64,000 nt of DNA, from NCBI RefSeq assembly GCF_007990635.1, contig NZ_AP019846.1:1054001-1118000 (forward strand), written 5' to 3'. The notes beneath the pieces were generated by a model that worked only from the letters and a program-made list of their open reading frames with translations, did not search any database and was not told the DNA's origin. A program made the position numbers and the translations under genes. The stretch is from Leptotrichia hongkongensis. GTDB lineage: Bacteria > Fusobacteriota > Fusobacteriia > Fusobacteriales > Leptotrichiaceae. This document shows positions 9,606 through 18,020 of the stretch, piece by piece. Numbering within the stretch: position 1 is the first letter of the stretch; every line of letters begins with the position of its first letter.

Positions 9606-9628
9606 ATGCCAAAAATTCGGAAATGTAA

Positions 9629-9734
9629 TCGAACCAATTTAAAATTATACTCTTTAGAGTTATACAAATTTAGGGTTTGAGAATAATAGTTATAGTTTTT
9701 GAACTTGGTTTTAAAGAAATTTTACTATATATTT
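9629..9734 (+). repeat. Dispersed intergenic repeat, family A, copy 1
   Basis: About 105 bases sharing the order TCGAACC...AATTTAGGGTTTGA...AATAGT...TTTTTGA...TTTTAAA...TTTTACTATA with copies at 41717-41823 (+), 55261-55344 (+) and 20333-20405 (-). TCGAACC and GGGTTTGA are near-complementary, so the left half can fold into a hairpin. It fills the gap before nrdI. No coding potential. Confidence 0.65.
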
Positions 9735-9879
9735 AAAATTGCTTGAAATTTAAAGTTGTATAAAATTAAATGAGTTAGCATAATTAAGGATTTTTGGTTT
9801 AAAAAAATATTTGTGAAATAAAAATTAGCAGCTTTTTCACGAAAAAGTGAAACAAATATTAAAAAGCAAGGTGAAATCG

Positions 9880-10251
9880 ATGTATATATATTACGATTCA
9901 AAAACAGGAAATGTTGAACGATTCATAAAAAAAATGCAAGCCAAACGTCCAGACTGGCATTTTATAAAGATAAATCCAACTATGGTAATCAAAAATGAAG
10001 GACATTTTCTGACATTTACAACAAAAATTGGAGAAATTCCAGTAACAACAAATGAATTTCTGCAAAATGAAAACAACAGCAAACTATTAAAATCAGTAAG
10101 TTCCAGCGGAAACAGAAACTGGGGGCAATTTTTCGCACTAGCAGCTGATAAAATTCAGCAAAAATACAAAATTCCAGTATTAATGAAATTTGAGTTATCA
10201 GGAACAAGTACGGAAGTGGAAAATTATATTGAGTATTTGGAAAATAACTAA
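9880..10251 (+). CDS. nrdI: NrdI flavodoxin for class Ib ribonucleotide reductase
   Basis: 123-residue flavodoxin-like protein that supplies the oxidant used to assemble the Mn(III)2-tyrosyl radical in NrdF. The family signature is clear: YYDSKTGNVERFIKK at the N-terminus (FMN phosphate loop), LTFTTKIGEIP, and SSGNRNWGQFFALAADKI near residues 70-90, ending LMKFELSGT. The start is the ATG at 9880 after AAGGTG; an upstream in-frame start at 9847 lacks a site. It belongs with nrdH, nrdE and nrdF although an unusual 500-base gap precedes nrdE. Confidence 0.95.
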   Translation: MYIYYDSKTGNVERFIKKMQAKRPDWHFIKINPTMVIKNEGHFLTFTTKIGEIPVTTNEFLQNENNSKLLKSVSSSGNRNWGQFFALAADKIQQKYKIPVLMKFELSGTSTEVENYIEYLENN

Positions 10252-10442
10252 CTTTATTTTTGTAGGATTGCTCATTGCTGCAAAACCTTACCTTGCAATA
10301 AAGATTTATCCTAATAATTAAAATTATGGCAAGATTGCTACGCAATAACCTATGGCTAGTCTACGACATTTTTCTGCACTGACAAAAAACTCGCTACGCT
10401 CAGACAGTTTTGCCAGCACAGAAAAATGCTCCGACGGATTAG
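10252..10442. repeat. Palindrome-rich intergenic segment
   Basis: Contains a hairpin framed by TAGGAT...ATCCTA (about 10263-10313) and a larger imperfect palindrome at 10367-10428: CATTTTTCTG and CAGAAAAATG arms, continued inward by matching CTGaCAAAA/TTTTGcCAG, around a loop holding CTCGCTACGCTCAGACAG. Base composition is richer in G+C than the flanks. It looks like a REP-like or miniature element. No open frame. Confidence 0.5.
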
Positions 10443-10538
10443 TTTATACTAGACTTTGTTTGAAAAATAAAAATTATATCTTATAATTACTTGAAAATAT
10501 TAGGTTTATATCCTTTATTAAAAAAGTTTATAAGAAAG
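10443..10538 (+). repeat. Dispersed intergenic repeat, family B, copy 1
   Basis: About 95 bases beginning TTTATACTAGACT that align along their length with the complement of 19756-19845 between the Fur-family gene and znuA. Within this copy TTGAAA, 16 bases and TATAAT could act as a promoter toward nrdE. Confidence 0.6.
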
Positions 10539-10631
10539 TTTTGTGTTGAGCGGGGTGGTTCGTAGAACATTTCGCTATTATCTCTAAGTAGTAATCAGTT
10601 AAATATGTTAAAGTAACTGTTATTGCGAAAA

Positions 10632-10660
10632 AGGGCATGACGTCTGATGCCCTTACGTTA
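10632..10660. other. Hairpin in the nrdI-nrdE gap
   Basis: AAGGGCAT and ATGCCCTT arms around an 8-base loop form a strong stem. Read on the minus strand it is followed by TTTTT, like a terminator, but no minus-strand gene ends here. On the plus strand it has no T tract. Possibly the end of a small minus-strand transcript or part of a decayed element. Confidence 0.4.
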
Positions 10661-10769
10661 AAAAAACTAAAAATAATATAAAAAGAAATAATAATTATTA
10701 ATAAAAATAATTTAATTGGATTAGTAAAAGTTATGTAAAAATTATAAAATAAAAAAATAGGAGAAGATT

Positions 10770-12869
10770 ATGGTAGATAAAAGAGCAAAAAAATGGATAT
10801 ACCTAAATAATGAAATAATGGTAAAACAAGGGGAGGATTTTCAGCTGGAGAAAGATAAGGAGGCTGTTTATTCGTATTTTGTAGATTATGTGAACAAAAA
10901 TACGGTGTTTTTTCACAATCTTGAGGAAAAGATGAGATATTTGATAAAAAATGATTATTATATTGATTTTTATGAGATGTATAATCATGATGAGATAAAA
11001 GGAGTATTTAAGCTGGTTTATGATAAGAAGTTTAGATTTGCTTCGTTTATGAGTGCATCTAAGTTTTACCAAAGCTATGCTTTGATGGATGATTCTGGAG
11101 AAAAGTTCTTGGAAAGATACGAAGACAGGATTGCTACAGTTTCGCTTTATTTGGCACAGGGAAATGTTGAAAAGGCAAAAGAGTATGCTTTGATGTTGAT
11201 AAATCAGGAGTATCAGCCAGCTACACCGACTTTTTTAAATTCTGGTAAAAAACGTTCTGGAGAGCTTGTTTCTTGTTTTCTTGATGAAATGGGAGATAAT
11301 TTGAGCGGGATTGGATACAGTTTTGACTCGGCTATGAAATTGTCTTCAATTGGTGGAGGAGTTTCGATGAATCTTTCTAAAATAAGAGCAAGAGGTGAAT
11401 CAATAAAAGGAGTGGAAGGCAGAGCTTCTGGAGTTTTGCCGATTATGAAAATTTTGGAGGATATTTTTTCGTATGCAAATCAGTTAGGACAAAGAGCTGG
11501 GGCTGGAGCGGTTTATTTAAATGTCTTCCATTCTGATATTAATGAATTTTTGGATAGTAAAAAGATAAATGTAGATGAAAAAATCAGGATAAAATCATTG
11601 TCAATCGGAGTTATTGTTCCAGATAAATTTATGCAGCTGGCAATGGAAGATGAAGTTTGCTACACGTTTAATCCACACACAGTATTTCTAGAATATGGAC
11701 AATATCTGGATGAAATGGATATGAACGAAATGTATGAAAAACTGGTTGATAATCCAAATGTTAAAAAGAAAAAAATAAATGCAAGGGAACTTCTTGTAAA
11801 AATTTCTCAAACGCAAAAGGAAAGCGGGTACCCTTATTTATTCTTTAAAGATAATGCAAATAAGGAACACGCATTAAAAGAAATCGGAACAGTTAAGTTC
11901 TCAAATTTGTGTACTGAAATTATGCAATTATCAGAAGTTTCAGACATTAATGCTTACTATGAAGAAGATACGATAAGACGTGGAATTTCATGTAATTTAG
12001 GTTCATTAAATATTGCAACTGTAATGGAAAATAAGAGAATAAAAGAAGCTACAAAAGCGGCAATTGATTCACTTACAATGGTATCAGACTTGACAAACAT
12101 TGATATTGTTCCGTCAATAAAAAAAGCAAACGACGAGCTACACTCAGTAGGACTGGGAGCAATGAACCTGCACGGATACTTGGCTAAAAACTTTATTATG
12201 TATGAAAGCAAGGAAGCACTTGACTTCTGTAACGTATTCTTCATGATGGTAAACTTCTATTCATTGGAACGTTCAATGGAAATTGCAAAAGAAAAAGGCG
12301 AAACTTTCAAGGACTTTGAAAAATCTGAATACGCCAATGGAAACTATTTTGACAAATACATTACAAAAGAATACATGCCACAAACAGAAAAAATAAAACA
12401 GCTATTTGAAGGAATCTATATCCCAACAAAAGAAGACTGGGCAAACCTAAAAGAGCAAGTAATGAAACACGGAGTCTACAACGCCTATCGAATGGCAATC
12501 GCTCCAAACCAGTCAACATCCTACATAATGAACTCCACAGCCTCAGTAATGCCAGTAGTTGACACAATCGAAGTAAGAGAATACGGAGACAGCACAACTT
12601 TCTACCCAATGCCATACCTGACAAACGACAACTACTTCTTCTATAAGTCAGCATACGATATGGATCAAAAAAATATCTTGAAACTAATTTCTGTAATTCA
12701 AAGACACGTAGATCAAGGTATTTCGACTATTTTGTATACAAAGAGTACAGACAGCACAAGAGATTTGGCTAGACTTTATATTTATGCACATAGGCTGGGG
12801 TTGAAGTCGCTTTATTATACTCGGACTAGGAAGGCGACTATTGAGGAGTGTATTTCATGTTCAGTTTAG
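10770..12869 (+). CDS. nrdE: Class Ib ribonucleotide reductase, catalytic subunit
   Basis: 699-residue large subunit reducing ribonucleoside diphosphates. No N-terminal ATP-cone, as is usual for NrdE. Visible active-site parts: a cysteine in GELVSCFLD, the radical-site loop NLCTE, its partner cysteine in GISCNLGSLN, the PNQSTSYIMNSTASVMP segment, and C-terminal CISCSV, the redox pair reduced by NrdH. ATG follows AGGAG. Codon use and sequence look intact. The gene's last codons double as the ribosome site and start region of the downstream NUDIX gene, and its partner nrdF lies 2.2 kb further on, separated by a defence-type insertion. Confidence 0.97.
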   Translation: MVDKRAKKWIYLNNEIMVKQGEDFQLEKDKEAVYSYFVDYVNKNTVFFHNLEEKMRYLIKNDYYIDFYEMYNHDEIKGVFKLVYDKKFRFASFMSASKFYQSYALMDDSGEKFLERYEDRIATVSLYLAQGNVEKAKEYALMLINQEYQPATPTFLNSGKKRSGELVSCFLDEMGDNLSGIGYSFDSAMKLSSIGGGVSMNLSKIRARGESIKGVEGRASGVLPIMKILEDIFSYANQLGQRAGAGAVYLNVFHSDINEFLDSKKINVDEKIRIKSLSIGVIVPDKFMQLAMEDEVCYTFNPHTVFLEYGQYLDEMDMNEMYEKLVDNPNVKKKKINARELLVKISQTQKESGYPYLFFKDNANKEHALKEIGTVKFSNLCTEIMQLSEVSDINAYYEEDTIRRGISCNLGSLNIATVMENKRIKEATKAAIDSLTMVSDLTNIDIVPSIKKANDELHSVGLGAMNLHGYLAKNFIMYESKEALDFCNVFFMMVNFYSLERSMEIAKEKGETFKDFEKSEYANGNYFDKYITKEYMPQTEKIKQLFEGIYIPTKEDWANLKEQVMKHGVYNAYRMAIAPNQSTSYIMNSTASVMPVVDTIEVREYGDSTTFYPMPYLTNDNYFFYKSAYDMDQKNILKLISVIQRHVDQGISTILYTKSTDSTRDLARLYIYAHRLGLKSLYYTRTRKATIEECISCSV

Positions 12870-13498
12870 GAAAAGTAATAAATATAATATATAGCATTAT
12901 AGATTTTTCGAAAAAAATAGAAAAAATATTGGATAAAATGAAAGAGATCTTATTTAAAAATGAAGAGATTAGAGTTTCAGCAGCCTATTTATTTAGAATA
13001 AAAATAGAAAATAAATATTTATTGGTAAAAGGAAATAAAATTTCTCAATATCAACCAATAGGTGGAGTTTACAAATATAAAAATAGTTTTAAATCAAAAA
13101 TGAATGAATGGGAAGCAAGAGAAGAGGAAACAGAAAATTTTTATGAAAAAAATGATATTAGGATAATAATAAAACGAAAATATATTTCTGAGTTTAAAAA
13201 ATGGTTTAATAGTAAAAAAAATAGAGAATGTGATTATAAAAGAGAATTTGAAGAAGAAATTATAAAGAAAGATATTTTACCTGAAAATGTTAAAATTAAT
13301 TTTGATTTTATAAGAACTATAGATTTGGGAATAAAGTATTCAAAACATTTTGAAAGAAAGGAATTAAAAATATTTGATATTATTCAAATAGAATTAGATA
13401 AAGAATCAGAAAATAAAATATTAGAGTATTTAAAAAGATCTGATTATTTATGTTTAGCTAAAGGAAATGAAATAAAAAAGAGACTTTTGACTTATTAA
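12857..13498 (+). CDS. SMODS-associated NUDIX-domain protein, putative CBASS component
   Basis: 213 residues. A hydrophobic/amphipathic N-terminal helix region (FSLGKVINIIYSIIDF) precedes a NUDIX-type domain: AAYLFRIKIENKYLLVKG, QPIGGVYKYK, and a Nudix-box-like CDYKREFEEEII around residue 135. The overall pattern matches the SMODS-associated NUDIX family described beside cyclic-nucleotide synthases. Its substrate is unknown; candidates are the cyclic messenger, NAD or nucleotides. The ATG at 12857 overlaps the 3' end of nrdE by 13 bases, with GAGGAG inside nrdE as ribosome site. The next gene is a CD-NTase. Assigned from motifs and neighbour, without a search. Confidence 0.7.
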   Translation: MFSLGKVINIIYSIIDFSKKIEKILDKMKEILFKNEEIRVSAAYLFRIKIENKYLLVKGNKISQYQPIGGVYKYKNSFKSKMNEWEAREEETENFYEKNDIRIIIKRKYISEFKKWFNSKKNRECDYKREFEEEIIKKDILPENVKINFDFIRTIDLGIKYSKHFERKELKIFDIIQIELDKESENKILEYLKRSDYLCLAKGNEIKKRLLTY

Positions 13499-13559
13499 AT
13501 AAAACTGAAAAAATAAGCGAACACTCAAAATATATTTTATAACAAAACTAGGGAGAATA

Positions 13560-14995
13560 ATGGAGTATTCAAAAAAATAATTAAAATTTTGGAAGAGATA
13601 GAAGTTTCTGAAAGTAATTACGAAAAAGCGGAAAATAGATATAAAAATATTTCAGAATATATTTGTAATTCGGAATTAAAAAATTTAATCCAGATATATT
13701 TATTCAAGGGTCAATTAAGTTAGGAACAGCTATAAAACCGATAACAGAAGAAGGAAGTTATGACATTGATATTGTTTGTTGTTTTGAAAAACTTTCTAAA
13801 AATGAAATAACACAAAGAGATTTAAAAATCAACTTGGTAAAGAAATAATAAATTATTCTAAAAAAAATAATATGAAGAATAAACCTAAAAATGGAAAGCG
13901 TTGCTGGACAATGACTTATATTGATAAAGATAATTTTCATATTGATATTATGCCATGTATTCCTAATAATCAAAATAGTAATAATATCGTTGCTTTAACA
14001 GATAAAAGAAATAAAGAATATAATATAATTACCAACAACTGGGAAATAAGTGTTCCTAGAGATTATTACAATTGGTTTATTAAAATTTCTGAAAATGAAA
14101 AATATAAAAAGCATTTGCTGAAAACGTAAAATTAAACATAGAAGAAATTCCAGATTATAAAATAAAAACACCGTTACAGCAAATTATTCAAATTTTAAAA
14201 AGACATGCAGAAATAGAATTTAGTAATAACATGGAGTATAAGCCTTCATCAATAATTATAACGACTTTAGTAGCTAAAACTTATGATAATTTAATTAAAG
14301 AAAAAAAAATTAGAAATTTTGATGAATTATTGATAGAAATTGTAAAAAAATTGAAATATCATATAAATAAAAATGAAAATGGCAATCCCTGTATTTTAAA
14401 TCCTGTAAATGAAAAAGAAAATTTATCATTGAAATGGGAAGATGATGTTAAATATTTTAATGAATTTAATAGATGGATAGAAAAAATAAACAAAGATTTT
14501 TATTTACAAGAAAATGTATTAATGGGAGTAGGAGAAAGTTTAAAAATTGAAAAAAGTATTTACGATAATGAAAAATTAGTAAAAGAAATAAGTCATCATA
14601 AAAAACCTGAATGGAAAATGGTTAATGAAAAAGAAATAAAAATTATTGTAAAATATGAGATAAGAGGATTTAGAGAAAGAAAAATAGAAAGTAATACGCC
14701 GATAAATAAAAATGCTAGATTAAAATTTGAGATTAATTTAAATAATACAGAAAAATATGAAATATATTGGCAAGTAACGAATACAGGTAATGAAGCTCAA
14801 GAAGCAAATTGTTTAAGAGGAGATTTTTATAACTCTCATATTGAAAAAGGCAAAAAAATTAGAAGGGAAAAAACAGCCTATATAGGTAAACATTATGTAG
14901 AGGCTTATTTAGTAAAAAACGGAATATGCTATGGAAAAAGTGAACCTTTTGTAGTAAATATTGTTCAAGAATTAAAAAATCCATTAACTATGTAA
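13560..14995 (+). pseudogene. CD-NTase (SMODS) with AGS-C sensor domain, four frameshifts
   Basis: Reads as one cGAS/DncV-like nucleotidyltransferase of about 480 residues once single bases are added at 13571-13577, 13678-13683, 13824-13828 and 14114-14116. Catalytic motifs survive: GSIKLGT followed by SYDIDIV (first two acidic residues), and FHIDIMP (third). The intact 254-residue 3' frame from 14231 ends in a domain with YWQVTNTGNEA, LRGDFY and YIGKHYVEAYLVKNG, matching the adenylyl/guanylyl and SMODS C-terminal sensor (AGS-C). It would make a cyclic nucleotide signal on infection for the NUDIX partner. ATG follows GGGAGAATA. Broken gene or homopolymer errors: undecided. Confidence 0.75.
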
Positions 14996-15073
14996 TTTAA
15001 GATAAAAAATGAGTGATTTGAACTTGGATTAATAAATAAAAAAATAAAGTTTTTTAGAAGGGAAAATGAAAAA

Positions 15074-16078
15074 ATGAAGAAAAAAATATACGAAGCAGTA
15101 AACTGGAACACACCTGAAAATGATTATGTAGAGATGTTTTGGGAGCAGAATTTGAAGCAGTTTTGGATTGATACGGAGTATATTCCGTCGAAGGATATTG
15201 ATAGCTGGAATTCGCTTGAGCCTGCGATGAAGTTGGCGTATTTGCACGTGTTGGGAGGATTGACACTGTTAGATACGTTGCAGAGCCATACGGGGATGCC
15301 GAAGATTATTGATCATATTGAGTCGCTGCAAAATCGTTCGGTGCTTTCATATATGTGTATGATGGAAACGATTCACGCAAAGTCTTATTCGACAATATTT
15401 ACAACGGTTGCGTCTACAAGGGAGATTAACGAAACGTTCAGATGGGTTCAGGAAAATCCGCACTTGCAGTATAAAGCCAATAAAATTGACGGATATTATC
15501 AGAAAATGAATAATCCTGAGGCTTCAAAAAGAGAAATAGCGATGGCTCTGGCGGCTTCGGTTTATTTGGAAACATATTTATTTTACAGCGGATTCTTTTT
15601 ACCGCTTTGGCTTGCAGGACAGGGAGAAATGGTTGCAAGTTGCGATATAATCAAGAAAATCATAGCTGATGAATCGATTCACGGAGTTTTTGTCGGACTA
15701 TTATTTCAAGAATTATACAATTCTTTCAGTGAAGAAGAAAAAGCTGATATGAGAGCTGAACTGAAAAAATTGATGTACGATTTATATGAAAATGAAACAA
15801 GATATACTGATGAAATTTATGGTGATTTGGGACTTACAGGCGATGTGAAGGAATACATCCGTTACAATGCGAACAAAGCCTTGATGAATCTAGGATTTGA
15901 AGAAGAATTTGAAGTGAAAAATGTAAATCCAATTGTGTTAAATGGATTAAATGTGGAAACAACACAGCACGATTTCTTCTCGAAAAAATCTACGAATTAT
16001 GAAAAAGCACTGGAAGTGGTGCATTTGCATGATGATGATTTTAAATTTAATAATGATGAATTAGATTTGGAGATTTAA
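15074..16078 (+). CDS. nrdF: Class Ib ribonucleotide reductase, radical subunit
   Basis: 334-residue small subunit housing the dimetal site and tyrosyl radical. All six metal ligands appear in place: Asp in LTLLDTLQ, Glu and His in METIHAKSY, Glu in YLETYLFY, and Glu and His in IADESIHG. The radical Tyr lies four residues after the first His. This is therefore a standard NrdF, not the metal-free variant. ATG at 15074 follows AGAAGGG. In most genomes it directly follows nrdE; here the NUDIX/CD-NTase pair lies between. yaaA starts 4 bases after its stop. Confidence 0.96.
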   Translation: MKKKIYEAVNWNTPENDYVEMFWEQNLKQFWIDTEYIPSKDIDSWNSLEPAMKLAYLHVLGGLTLLDTLQSHTGMPKIIDHIESLQNRSVLSYMCMMETIHAKSYSTIFTTVASTREINETFRWVQENPHLQYKANKIDGYYQKMNNPEASKREIAMALAASVYLETYLFYSGFFLPLWLAGQGEMVASCDIIKKIIADESIHGVFVGLLFQELYNSFSEEEKADMRAELKKLMYDLYENETRYTDEIYGDLGLTGDVKEYIRYNANKALMNLGFEEEFEVKNVNPIVLNGLNVETTQHDFFSKKSTNYEKALEVVHLHDDDFKFNNDELDLEI

Positions 16079-16081
16079 TCT

Positions 16082-16813
16082 ATGAAAATTATAATATCAC
16101 CAAGTAAAACTAAAAAAATTAACAATTTGCCAATAAAAGATAGTGGCTCTTTGACTCAAAAAGAGGCTGTTTATTTGGAAATAACGAAGGAAATTATTGA
16201 AAGAATAAAAACCTTTTCTGTAGAAGAAATTGAGAAAAAGTTTAAATTAAAAAATCAAAAGGCACAAAAGTTATTGGAATTTTATAAAAATTATGAAAAC
16301 GAGAAAAGCGGAAATGCTTTGGTAAGTTATACTGGTGTTGCGTATAAGGCTATAAAGATTGAAACACTTGATAAAAGTGATTTTGAATATTTGGAATCGC
16401 ATTTGGTTATCTTGTCTGCTTTGTATGGGATTTTGACCCCTTATACAAATGTGAAGGAGTATCGTCTTGATATGACAAATTCAATTTTTGAAAGTAAATC
16501 GCTTTATGAGGTTTGGAAAACTAGCGTGAATGAATATTTTGAACACGAAGACATTATTTTAAATCTTGCTTCAAAGGAATATTCTAAACTTATAAACCCT
16601 GATAAATTGATTGATTTTGAGTTTTGGGAAGACTCAAATGGGAAATTAAAGCAAGTGAGTACAAACTCGAAGAAAATGAGAGGTTTTACTTTGAATTATA
16701 TTGTGAAAAACAAGGTTAGTGATGTAAAAAAATTGAGAAATATTACTTTAAATGGGTATGTTTTTGATGAGGATATGTCGGATGAGAGAAAATATGTTTA
16801 TGTGAAAGAGTGA
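16082..16813 (+). CDS. yaaA: YaaA family peroxide-stress protein
   Basis: 243 residues, the usual length for the DUF328/UPF0246 family. It shows the N-terminal signature MKIIISPSKTKKI and the conserved stretches SYTGVAYKA and LSALYGILTPY. In E. coli YaaA limits unincorporated iron and DNA damage during peroxide stress. It starts 4 bases after nrdF, so it is probably translated from the same message. This links iron control to a metal-dependent reductase; that link is an inference from position. Confidence 0.9.
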   Translation: MKIIISPSKTKKINNLPIKDSGSLTQKEAVYLEITKEIIERIKTFSVEEIEKKFKLKNQKAQKLLEFYKNYENEKSGNALVSYTGVAYKAIKIETLDKSDFEYLESHLVILSALYGILTPYTNVKEYRLDMTNSIFESKSLYEVWKTSVNEYFEHEDIILNLASKEYSKLINPDKLIDFEFWEDSNGKLKQVSTNSKKMRGFTLNYIVKNKVSDVKKLRNITLNGYVFDEDMSDERKYVYVKE

Positions 16814-16879
16814 TAAAAAGGGGAATAAAAAAATAAGTGTCAGATTTTGGTCTTTTATAAAGTTATGAAGGGAAGATAT

Positions 16880-17070
16880 ATGAATAAATTAATCTTTATT
16901 TTTTATTATTGAAAGTTTTAGGGTTTTCAAAAGATAAAACTGTGACAAGAGATAAAAAAATATCTGAGGAAAAAAGAAAATTTTTATTAAAATTTTCAGA
17001 ACGAACACCGTATAAGACAGAAATTGAAAATCTGGTAGATTATAATTATATCTGCATTTTTAATAATTAA
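16880..17070 (+). pseudogene. Small hypothetical protein with frameshift
   Basis: GAAGGGAAG precedes an ATG at 16880. Reading stops after ten codons, but one extra T in the run at 16899-16904 yields a 63-residue protein. It has a hydrophobic start (MNKLIFIFLLLKVLGF), resembling a signal peptide or membrane anchor, then a charged body ending ICIFNN. Unknown family. It is followed by a terminator. Confidence 0.4.
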
Positions 17071-17084
17071 ATAATTAAAAAAAC

Positions 17085-17116
17085 AGAGAGTTTTAGATAT
17101 ATACTCTCTATTTTTA
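17085..17116. terminator. Terminator between converging units
   Basis: AGAGAGT and ACTCTCT form a 7-bp stem with an 11-base loop, followed by ATTTTTATTT. On the minus strand it also has a T-rich flank, so it may serve both yaaA and the ABC permease gene. Confidence 0.75.
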
Positions 17117-17135
17117 TTTATGCTTATAATAAAAA

Positions 17136-17978
17136 TTAATTCAAAAATTTCCCCTTCACAAATCCCCCAACCTTAACTAACGCCAACAAGATTGTAAGCA
17201 ACACAATAATAGAAGGGCCTGACGGAATATTTAGCGTGTAGGAAAAATATAGTCCTGACAGTATTCCGATAAATGAGAAAATTATGGATAGAATTATGAT
17301 TGCTGAGTATTTTCTTGCAAGTGAGGCTGCGATTGCCTGTGGGATTGTCAGGATTGAAATTATTAGGATGATTCCTATTGTTTTTATGTTTATTATTATG
17401 ACGGAGGATATTAGGATTATCATAAAGTAGTTTATGAAGGTTACTGGGACGCTGTGGATTTTGTAGAAGTTTTCATCAAAACTGGTGTAGACGATACTTT
17501 TGTAGAAGATGATGAAAAATGTGATTGTGATTATGTCCAGTATTAACAGTAAAATTATGTTTAGGGTGTTGGATAAAAGGATATTTCCGAATAAATAAGT
17601 TGACATATCTGATTGATAGCCTGGTGTCAGGAAGGCAAAAATAATTCCGATAGCCATTCCCATTGACATAACGATACCTATTCCTAAATCACCGTCAACG
17701 TGCAGAGTGTCTTTTAAAACCAAAATCAGTACACCTGACAATATTGAGAAAATCAGTCCAAAAAATAATGGATCTTTTATTGGCAAGTTAAAGAAGTAAA
17801 TTAGGTAGATTCCTATTCCGATACCGCCGTAAGACGCATGGCTAATACTTGATGAAATAAAGACCATTTTTTTATTTACAATATAAGTTCCTATTATTCC
17901 ACAGCATATACTAGAAAGAAGCCCTACAATAAGGGCGTTTCTCATAAAAGCGTATTCAAAAATTTTTATAAATTCCAT
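17136..17978 (-). CDS. znuB: Zinc/manganese ABC transporter permease
   Basis: 280-residue integral membrane protein of the ABC-3 family with about eight hydrophobic helices. Family features include SSSISHASYGGIGIG near residue 40 and SILTIPQAIAASLA in the C-terminal half, the cytoplasmic region that docks the ATPase. Together with the ATPase and binding protein just upstream it forms a metal importer in the cytoplasmic membrane. The symbol follows the zinc system because of the His-rich binding protein; manganese specificity is possible. It is last in the operon. Confidence 0.85.
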   Translation of the reverse strand: MEFIKIFEYAFMRNALIVGLLSSICCGIIGTYIVNKKMVFISSSISHASYGGIGIGIYLIYFFNLPIKDPLFFGLIFSILSGVLILVLKDTLHVDGDLGIGIVMSMGMAIGIIFAFLTPGYQSDMSTYLFGNILLSNTLNIILLLILDIITITFFIIFYKSIVYTSFDENFYKIHSVPVTFINYFMIILISSVIIINIKTIGIILIISILTIPQAIAASLARKYSAIIILSIIFSFIGILSGLYFSYTLNIPSGPSIIVLLTILLALVKVGGFVKGKFLN

Positions 17979-18020
17979 AATTCCCCAATCTTTAATAATT
18001 TATCTTTAATTTTGTAAATT

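Noticed and set aside
10632-10660. Terminator for nrdI
   Set aside because: The plus-strand side has no T run and the stem lies 380 bases after nrdI; only the minus strand looks terminator-like.
12361-12654. Antisense open frame of 97 residues within nrdE
   Set aside because: It lacks a ribosome site and lies opposite strongly conserved nrdE sequence; it is a shadow frame.
15074-16078. Metal-free (class Ie-like) NrdF variant
   Set aside because: All six metal-binding residues and the radical tyrosine are present, so it is a normal class Ib subunit.
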